This document shows, piece after piece, positions 31,905 to 36,659 of a DNA stretch of 36,659 bases. The translations under genes and the position numbers were made by a program. Source of the DNA: Streptomyces sp. WAC 04229 (GTDB lineage Bacteria; Actinomycetota; Actinomycetes; Streptomycetales; Streptomycetaceae); assembly GCF_003947455.1 (NCBI RefSeq), contig NZ_QHJH01000064.1, positions 1 through 36,659 on the forward strand, in the 5' to 3' direction. Position 1 is the stretch's first letter; each line of letters begins with the position of its first letter. Below the pieces are notes generated by a model, which saw only the letters and a program-made list of their open reading frames with translations, did no database searches and was not told the origin of the DNA.

Positions 31905-31980
31905 TTCGAGCCTCCGCACTCCTGGGGACGGGTGGCGTGTGGTCAGTGCTCGCGGTGCGCTTGCCCGCTGAGTGCGCGGC

Positions 31981-32013
31981 GGCTTCGCCGGCGTCTCCGT
32001 CGCCGGCGAAGCC
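31981..32013. terminator. Strong hairpin dividing the small-gene cluster
   Basis: Perfect 13-bp arms 31981-31993 and 32001-32013 with a 7-nt loop. It lies about 155 nt past the stop of the 41-aa gene and about 75 nt before the 15-residue ORF, so it may separate two transcripts. The 262-nt gap 31905-32166 contains no other supported gene. Confidence 0.75.
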
Positions 32014-32166
32014 CATGTCGTGATGGAGACCGAAGCCCCCCGGAAGATGGCGTGTTGCGTGAGATCCACACACCGACGACGAGGGACTTCGTCACGTCAC
32101 CGCACCTGGCCAGCCCATCCCATCCCGGCCGGGGACAGGATGAAAGAGGGCCAGTCAGAGCGTCTG

Positions 32167-32292
32167 TTACTTCTTTTCACGCTTGCGGCGCCAGTAGAGC
32201 AGGGCGAATGCCACCACCATGACTATCACTCCGAGGATGACGGTGGCTGCCGCATTGTCCTCGAATCCGGTACCCACTACCGCTAGGTTCAT
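32167..32292 (-). CDS. Small single-span membrane protein (41 aa)
   Basis: 41 residues: polar start with 'GFEDNAAA', a span at about 17-33 ('TVILGVIVMVVAFALLY') and basic tail 'WRRKREKK'. Its ATG overlaps the stop of the secreted-protein gene by 4 nt (ATGA). Codon use is less G/C-rich than neighbours (CTA, GTA, ATA, TAA), hinting at a different history. Same layout as the 43- and 45-residue proteins. Function unknown. Confidence 0.7.
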   Translation of the reverse strand: MNLAVVGTGFEDNAAATVILGVIVMVVAFALLYWRRKREKK

Positions 32293-32570
32293 TTGCCGAG
32301 TCCCTGGAAGGTGGACTGAAGGATGCCCGGCTGCACCAGCGGACGGTCCTTGCCCGCGACGCCGATGGGTGTGCTCTCGGGCGCCGTGGTCTTCCCCACC
32401 GGGGAGGCCGTCGGCCGGGGCGGGGCCGGTTCAGCGGCCGGCGAGGCCGCTGCGTTGGCAGGTATCAGGGCAGCCAGGAGCGCTGCCCCGGCGGCCGAGG
32501 CGACCATGGCGGTCGCGGTGGAACGTCTGCCGCGTCTGGTCCACGGGCTTTCGGGCATGGGGGAGCGCAT
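32289..32570 (-). CDS. Small secreted Pro/Ala-rich protein (93 aa)
   Basis: 93 residues. A Sec signal peptide with twin basic start ('RRGRRST'), hydrophobic core 'AAGAALLAALIPANAAA' and likely cleavage after ANA (about residue 40). The mature part is only about 53 residues, Pro/Ala-rich, ending 'QPGILQSTFQGLGK'. AAGGAGAG lies about 8 nt before the ATG. It overlaps and is coupled to the 41-aa membrane protein. No known family. Confidence 0.7.
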   Translation of the reverse strand: MRSPMPESPWTRRGRRSTATAMVASAAGAALLAALIPANAAASPAAEPAPPRPTASPVGKTTAPESTPIGVAGKDRPLVQPGILQSTFQGLGK

Positions 32571-32629
32571 GAGGAACTCTCCTTGGATTGATCGGGCGTC
32601 AGAGCCGGGGATGTGAGGAGCGGGTCCCA

Positions 32630-32662
32630 GCGGGTGGCAGCCGGTGGGCGGCGGCCACCCGC
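32630..32662 (-). terminator. Terminator after the frameshifted secreted-protein gene
   Basis: GCGGGTGGC (32630-32638) pairs with GCCACCCGC (32654-32662), a 9-bp stem with a 15-nt loop. It begins 12 nt beyond the stop at 32675 in the second frame, supporting that as the true gene end. Confidence 0.65.
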
Positions 32663-32674
32663 ACTCGTGCCGCG

Positions 32675-33252
32675 TCAGCAGCGCTTGGACGTCCTGGCGG
32701 CGTAGCTGCCCGGCTCACTGGCGACGGTCAGGGTGCCGTCCCCCGAGGTGCAGTCGTCGACAGTGTCGGCGCCGTTACCCAGAACTCCTGGTTGAGCGAG
32801 TCGTATTCGCGGCGCACGCCCAGCAGCGTGGAGCGATCGTAGGACCACACTCCGACCTGCAGATCAAACTTGATCTGCTTGTCCAGGAAGGACTTCCACA
32901 CCCACACGTAGCCGTAGTTCTCGTCGCACTCCGGCGAGTAGAACTGCTTCACCGAGGCGATCTTCTCCGTCCCTCGGTAGGCGTACGACGTGGTGCCGAT
33001 CTGATACGCGTCCGCGCAGACGCCGGCCTCCAACGCCCGGACGGACAAGGGGTTTCCGGCCTCCGACGGGGCGTTGGCCGCGGCGAGGGCCGGAGCGTCT
33101 ACGGGAGCGGGGCGCGGCCCCGTACCGGCGGACGCCGTCCCCGCTGCGGCCAGCGTCAGAGCGAAAGCCCCCGACGCGGCGGCCGCACACGCAAGCGATC
33201 TGAGACTCTTTCGGGCACGCGAAAGCCGCGCACCTTTGGTGCGTCGGATCAA
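32675..33252 (-). pseudogene. Secreted four-cysteine protein with apparent 1-nt frameshift
   Basis: A TTG start at 33252 (GGGGGAA 5 nt upstream) leads into a Sec signal peptide cleaved near 'AGTASA'. The mature region contains 'EAGVCADAYQ' and 'YSPECDENYGYVWVWKSFLD'. The open frame ends at 32728 with an untypical Thr/Ala tail. Shifting frame at the CCC run 32778-32780 (one missing base) continues as 'GNGADTVDDCTSGDGTLTV' and ends '...SKRC' at 32675, with nearly all G/C third positions and two more cysteines. The protein would then have four cysteines for two disulfides. Either a sequencing indel or a real disruption. I do not recognise the family. Confidence 0.7.
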
Positions 33253-33571
33253 GGCTTCCCCCCACAGGAAGACAGACCTCGCAGACCCCAGTGGTCACGA
33301 GGAAGCCACAACCTGTCACACAGGACACACAACTTGACCCCCGTGCCCTCGAACATACGAACTAGGCGGGCCAGAACAAGCCCCTCCGCATAGCGCTTTT
33401 TCGGGCAGGCCGAAGCGGTGTCATCTGGACACGCGTGGGCGGGCGCGGGCCGCGCCTCGGCAAAGCGACGGTAAACCGCGACCGAAAGTGTTCGTGCGCA
33501 TGCCGTCTGTTCGCCGGAAGCCGGGGCATACGGAAGCACACAGAAGCCGGACCCGAGGTGGGGAGAGAGCG
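33253..33571. other. Divergent promoter region
   Basis: About 319 nt between the secreted-protein gene (minus) and the DUF4190 gene (plus), with lower GC than its flanks. It contains direct repeats CGAAC-ATA-CGAAC (33350-33362) and presumably promoters for both genes. A 35-codon Cys-containing frame on the minus strand (33249-33356) is open, but its codon use does not look coding. Confidence 0.45.
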
Positions 33572-33856
33572 ATGACGAACTTCAGCAACAGCGCGTCTGC
33601 CGCAGGCTCGCGTACCAACGGACTTGCCGTCGCCGGTCTCGCGTGCGGCGTCGTCGGCATCTTCATCCTGAACATCGTGCTCGGACCGCTGGCCATCGTC
33701 TTCGGTGCCGTCGGCCTGCGGCAGGCCGGGGCGAAGGGCGGTGCCGGGATGGCGAAGGCCGCCATCGCACTCGGCGTCGTCGACGTGGTGCTCTTCATCG
33801 TGCTGATGGCCGTGGCCGCTTCGAGCGGCGGTTTCAGCTGGTACGTGGGCGGCTGA
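33572..33856 (+). CDS. DUF4190 membrane protein
   Basis: 94 residues with two long hydrophobic spans, 'NGLAVAGLACGVVGIFILNIVLGPLAIVFGAVGL' in pieces and 'AIALGVVDVVLFIVLMAVAAS', which is the DUF4190 pattern. Function unknown; these often occur in envelope or secretion contexts. GGGGAGAG lies 6 nt before the ATG. A strong terminator follows. Confidence 0.88.
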   Translation: MTNFSNSASAAGSRTNGLAVAGLACGVVGIFILNIVLGPLAIVFGAVGLRQAGAKGGAGMAKAAIALGVVDVVLFIVLMAVAASSGGFSWYVGG

Positions 33857-33875
33857 CGCCCGAACCGGCCGGCCA

Positions 33876-33910
33876 GGGGCTCCGCGCAGGTATTCCCTGC
33901 GCGGAGCCCC
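33876..33910. terminator. Terminator after the DUF4190 gene
   Basis: Perfect 15-bp stem (33876-33890 with 33896-33910) and TATTC loop, between converging genes ending at 33856 and 33926. Likely bidirectional. Confidence 0.9.
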
Positions 33911-33925
33911 TCGCGTTGGGCGGGG

Positions 33926-35041
33926 CTACGCGCGCGGGTAGCGGGCCAGCCAGCCCGGGGACGAGCCCGCCGGGCCGTGCAGGGCGGGGCCCTGGGTCAT
34001 CTCCATGGCGAAGTCGTCGGCCAGTTCGAGCAGGGTGGCCCGGCCCTCCAGCTCGGCCAGCCAGGCCGGGGGCAGGGCCGTCTCGCCGTGCAGCGCGCCG
34101 AGGAGGCCCCCCGTGAGGGCGCCGGCCGCCGCGGAGGGGCCGTCGTGGTTCACGGCGAGCCGCAGTCCGTGCCGTACGTCCTCGCCGACCAGGGCGCAGT
34201 ACACCGAGGCGGCGACCAGTCCCTCCGCCGTGCCCTCGCCGATCAGCTCGGTGACCCGCGCCGGGGTCGGCAGCCCCTGCCGTACCGCGCCCAGCGCGTG
34301 CTGGAGCGCCTCGGTCACGGGTGGGTGTCCCGGCCGGGCGACGAGCAGGGCGAGGGCGCGCTGCACCGCCGCGTCCAGGCTCTCCCCCCGCGCCAGCCCG
34401 TGCACGATCACGGCGTACGCGCCCGCCGCCAGGTAACCGGTGGGGTGCCCGTGGGTCTGCGCCGCGCACTCCACGGCGAGCTGCGCGACCAGCTGCGGCT
34501 CCCAGCCGACCAGCAGGCCGAAGGGCGCCGATCGCGCCGCCGCCTCGGGCCCGCGCTCACCGGGGTTCTTGGGCGCCTCCGGCGTCCCCATGGTCTCGTC
34601 CCCGAGCCCGAGCAGCAGCGCCTTGGGGGCGTCGCGGCGGACGTACAGCCACTCCTCGTGGGCCAGCCAGCCGTCGTCCTTGCGCCGCAGGTCGGGACCC
34701 CAGTCGCGCTGGGTGGCGGCCCAGCGCCGGTAGGCCCGGTGCAGGTCGGTCGGGGGATGCCAGGCGCCGGTGTCCCGCCGTACCTGGGCCCGTATCAGCC
34801 CGTCCACGGAGAACAGGGTGAGCTGGGTGAGGTGGGTGACCGCGCCGCGCCGACCGTAGGCGGGGGCCAGATCGGTGAGCCCCTCCGCGCCGTGCGCTTC
34901 CCGGATCCCGTCGAGGTCCAGCCCGTCGACGGGCGCGCCGAACGCGTCCCCGACGGCCACGCCGAGCAGCGTCCCGCGCACCCGGCTGCGGAAGTCCTGC
35001 TGCTCGGCACGCCCCCAGACGGCACCGGCTGTCGCGCCCAC
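33926..35041 (-). CDS. ADP-ribosylglycohydrolase-fold protein, degenerate active site
   Basis: 371 residues of the DraG/ARH fold. 'LGVAVGDAFGAPVDG' at about 26-40 keeps the first family motif. At 69-72 the metal-binding TDDT is replaced by T-H-L-T before 'QLTLF'. Near 298-304 the usual G-D-S/T-D-(S/T) becomes 'NHDGPSA', followed by the normal 'GALTGGLLGALHG'. Several magnesium ligands are therefore missing. It may be a pseudoenzyme or act on a different ligand. GTG 35041 has AAGGGAGG 5-6 nt upstream. Confidence 0.85.
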   Translation of the reverse strand: MGATAGAVWGRAEQQDFRSRVRGTLLGVAVGDAFGAPVDGLDLDGIREAHGAEGLTDLAPAYGRRGAVTHLTQLTLFSVDGLIRAQVRRDTGAWHPPTDLHRAYRRWAATQRDWGPDLRRKDDGWLAHEEWLYVRRDAPKALLLGLGDETMGTPEAPKNPGERGPEAAARSAPFGLLVGWEPQLVAQLAVECAAQTHGHPTGYLAAGAYAVIVHGLARGESLDAAVQRALALLVARPGHPPVTEALQHALGAVRQGLPTPARVTELIGEGTAEGLVAASVYCALVGEDVRHGLRLAVNHDGPSAAAGALTGGLLGALHGETALPPAWLAELEGRATLLELADDFAMEMTQGPALHGPAGSSPGWLARYPRA

Positions 35042-35141
35042 CAGGACCTCCCTTCGGCATCGACTTGGTCCGTACGTACGACGCCCAGCACTGTATTCGA
35101 AGGGAGAGGGTCGGTTCAGGGGCGGAACGGTGTGGAAACGT

Positions 35142-36038
35142 TCACGTCACCCCGCACGTCTCCCGGCAGCAGCGCACGAAGTCCTGGACGACGGGGTTGT
35201 CGTCGTCGGCTGGGGCCCAGGCGACCCCGACCGTGCTGGGACTCACTGAGCCGACGGGACGGTAGACGACGCCGGGGCGGATGTAGAAGCGGGCCGCCGA
35301 CTCGGGGGCGAGGGCGATGCCGTATCCGCTGGCGATGGCGGTGAGCCAGTCGTCCGGCTGCTCGGTGACGGCGCCGACGCGCACCGGGTGGCCGTCGCGC
35401 TCGTCGGCGGCCAGCCAGTGCTCGCGCCACGGGCCCGTCCCCGGCGGGGCCGCCACGAAGGGTTCGTCCCACAGTTCGCGGAACTCGATCGTCTCCCGTC
35501 CGGCCAGGGGGTGTGACTCGGGAAGCGCCACCCAACGGGGCTCGCTGAACAGCTCCACCACGCGCAGCGCTTCCTGCCCCGGAAACGGCAGCCGCACGAG
35601 GGCGACGTCGACGTCCGCGTCGGCGAGCCCGGCGGACGGGTTCGACCAGGCGGCCTGCCGCATCTCGGCCCGCCAGCCCGGCCGGCGCAGGGCGAAGGCC
35701 GCGATGATCGGCTGCGTCGCCTCGTTGGCGGCGCTGGCGAGGAACCCGACCCGCAGCACGCGCGCCGCCCGGCTCGCCGCGGACCTGGTCTCCCGCAGCG
35801 CCCCTTCCCACCCGGCCAGCAGGGCTGGCACCCGCTCGGCCAGCGCCCGCCCGGCCGCGGTGAGCGTCATACCGGTCCGCGACCGCGTGAACAGCTCCAC
35901 GCCGAGCCCGGCCTCCAACTGCCGGATCTGCTTGGTCAACGCGGGCTGGGACACGTACAGCCGCTCGGCGGCCCTGGTCAGGGTCCCTTCCTCCGCCACG
36001 GCCGCGAAGTACCGCAGCAAGCGGGTGTCGACATCCAT
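35142..36038 (-). CDS. LysR-family transcriptional regulator
   Basis: 298 residues. The N-terminal HTH (about 3-62) has 'LLRYFAAVAEEGTLTRAAERLYVSQPALTKQIRQLEAGLG' in pieces, the classic LysR pattern. The effector domain follows from about 92, with 'LRVGFLASAA' and 'YGIALAPES'. The effector is unknown. It is divergent from the DoxX-like gene, its likely target, over a 105-nt gap where 'GGTTATAGACGCAGGTATTGG'-like A/T-richer sequence (36046-36066) could hold the binding site. Confidence 0.93.
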   Translation of the reverse strand: MDVDTRLLRYFAAVAEEGTLTRAAERLYVSQPALTKQIRQLEAGLGVELFTRSRTGMTLTAAGRALAERVPALLAGWEGALRETRSAASRAARVLRVGFLASAANEATQPIIAAFALRRPGWRAEMRQAAWSNPSAGLADADVDVALVRLPFPGQEALRVVELFSEPRWVALPESHPLAGRETIEFRELWDEPFVAAPPGTGPWREHWLAADERDGHPVRVGAVTEQPDDWLTAIASGYGIALAPESAARFYIRPGVVYRPVGSVSPSTVGVAWAPADDDNPVVQDFVRCCRETCGVT

Positions 36039-36143
36039 GCCACCAGGTTATAGACGCAGGTATTGGACGTCGCGACGGGCGGCGGTGAGGCTGGATCCAG
36101 AGGGGGACGAGGAAGGAATTCGACTCGCCCGGAAGGAGCGCCC

Positions 36144-36494
36144 GTGTTCACCGCCTACGTGGCCGTCACCGTCGTCGCGCTCGTCGCCAACGCCGGGATC
36201 GCCGTCGCGGACCTGCTGCGGGCCCGTTTCGTCCTCGCCAACTCGGCCGAGGTGGGCGTCCCCGCGGCATGGCTCCCGTGGCTGGTCGGCCTCAAGCTCG
36301 CCGGAGCCGCCGGGCTTCTCCTCGGCCTGTTCGGCGCCCGGCCCCTCGGCATCGCCGCGGGAATCGGCCTCGCCCTCTTCTTCGTCGGCGCGGTCGCCGC
36401 GCACGTCCGCGCGCGGGTCTTCCACAACATCGCGTTCCCGCTCGGCTACCTGGCGCTGAACAGCTTGGCGCTCGGCCTGACGTTGGCCGTGTGA
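36144..36494 (+). CDS. DoxX-like membrane protein
   Basis: 116 residues, four hydrophobic spans. 'WLPWLVGLKLAGAAGLLLGL' and 'GLALFFVGAVAAHVRA' fit the DoxX-like family. Members have been linked to redox or quinone-related functions, but the role here is not known. GTG 36144 is chosen because AAGGAG lies about 7 nt upstream. It is likely controlled by the divergent LysR regulator. Confidence 0.85.
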   Translation: MFTAYVAVTVVALVANAGIAVADLLRARFVLANSAEVGVPAAWLPWLVGLKLAGAAGLLLGLFGARPLGIAAGIGLALFFVGAVAAHVRARVFHNIAFPLGYLALNSLALGLTLAV

Positions 36495-36537
36495 ACCGGT
36501 CCCACACCGGGCGGGCTCGCTGTCGAAGGGCCACGCG

Positions 36538-36659
36538 CTACGCCACCGCGTACCCCCCGGCACGGCCCTCACGGCAGTCACGGCACCGCCCCGGTCGCTG
36601 GGCGCGGAAGGCGCGTTCGCAGCCGTCGCAGGTCTGGAGGGGGTCGGGGAGGCGTGGGC
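36538..36659 (-). CDS. C-terminal end of a zinc-ribbon protein (partial)
   Basis: The window cuts off the start. The last ~39 codons read '...LQTCDGCERAFRAQ' and then 'GRCRDCREGRAGGYAVA' before TAG at 36538-36540. Two CxxC pairs 14 residues apart form a zinc-ribbon-like knuckle, and the third codon positions are mostly G/C. The rest of the protein lies outside the window, so the function cannot be stated. Confidence 0.6.
   Translation of the reverse strand, partial: PRLPDPLQTCDGCERAFRAQRPGRCRDCREGRAGGYAVA

Noticed and set aside
33249..33356. 35-codon Cys-containing frame ending at the TTG start of the secreted protein
   Set aside because: No ribosome site, and only about two thirds of its third positions are G/C, well below neighbouring genes. 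The stop/start overlap is probably accidental.
33350..33362. CGAAC-ATA-CGAAC as a LexA (SOS) box
   Set aside because: Actinobacterial LexA sites are inverted (GAAC-N4-GTTC); these copies are direct repeats.

Overview
This window is a high-GC actinobacterial chromosome segment, almost certainly from Streptomyces. The signs are strong G/C preference at third codon positions, many GTG starts, and a typical streptomycete gene set: DUF5753/DUF397 regulatory pair, GPP34 protein, ECF42 sigma factor with its DGPF protein, SpoIIE-type phosphatase, and a carboxypeptidase with a long acidic cytoplasmic arm. I see no integrase, transposase, CRISPR array or antibiotic cluster core, so most of it looks like ordinary chromosome with small accessory patches.

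Left part (1-5.3 kb): tRNA-Arg(CCT) followed by a perfect 44-bp palindrome; a solute-binding-protein-like gene without a signal peptide; an alpha/beta hydrolase; an Uma2 remnant with an internal deletion; an overlapping operon of DUF2975 membrane protein, XRE regulator and FAD oxidoreductase with a clear dyad operator; and small membrane proteins.

5.3-11.6 kb (minus strand): a potassium-uptake (Kdp) locus, read as a 27-codon membrane ORF, kdpF, kdpA, kdpB, kdpC, a hairpin and kdpE. No kdpD sensor kinase is present between kdpC and kdpE or anywhere else in the window. Seven 15-bp tandem repeats sit at the kdpA/kdpB junction. A GtrA-like gene lies upstream.

11.7-18.2 kb: a DrrAB-type ABC exporter operon whose two ends both carry a repeated TGGCRYCA motif with 11-bp spacing. 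It diverges from a DGPF protein/ECF42 sigma pair that has a good ECF42-type promoter. Next come a DHA2-family MFS exporter and a membrane SpoIIE-type phosphatase.

18.3-24.5 kb: an MFS protein diverging from an ArsR-type regulator, a glutathione peroxidase, a MerR/GyrI-type regulator with a MerR-like operator, the DUF5753/DUF397 pair, and a GPP34 protein.

24.7-31.5 kb: D-Ala-D-Ala carboxypeptidase, a polytopic membrane protein, a sodium:solute symporter and a VOC protein.

31.5-33.3 kb (minus strand) is the least explained part. It holds a compact set of very small genes, several with 4-nt overlaps: a 15-residue peptide, three 41-45-residue single-span membrane proteins with basic C-terminal tails, a small secreted protein, and a four-cysteine secreted protein interrupted by an apparent one-base frameshift. 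This is the best candidate here for an undescribed system.

Right end (33.5-36.66 kb): DUF4190 protein, an ADP-ribosylglycohydrolase-fold protein with degenerate metal-binding motifs, a LysR regulator diverging from a DoxX-like protein, and the C-terminal end of a zinc-ribbon protein cut by the window edge.
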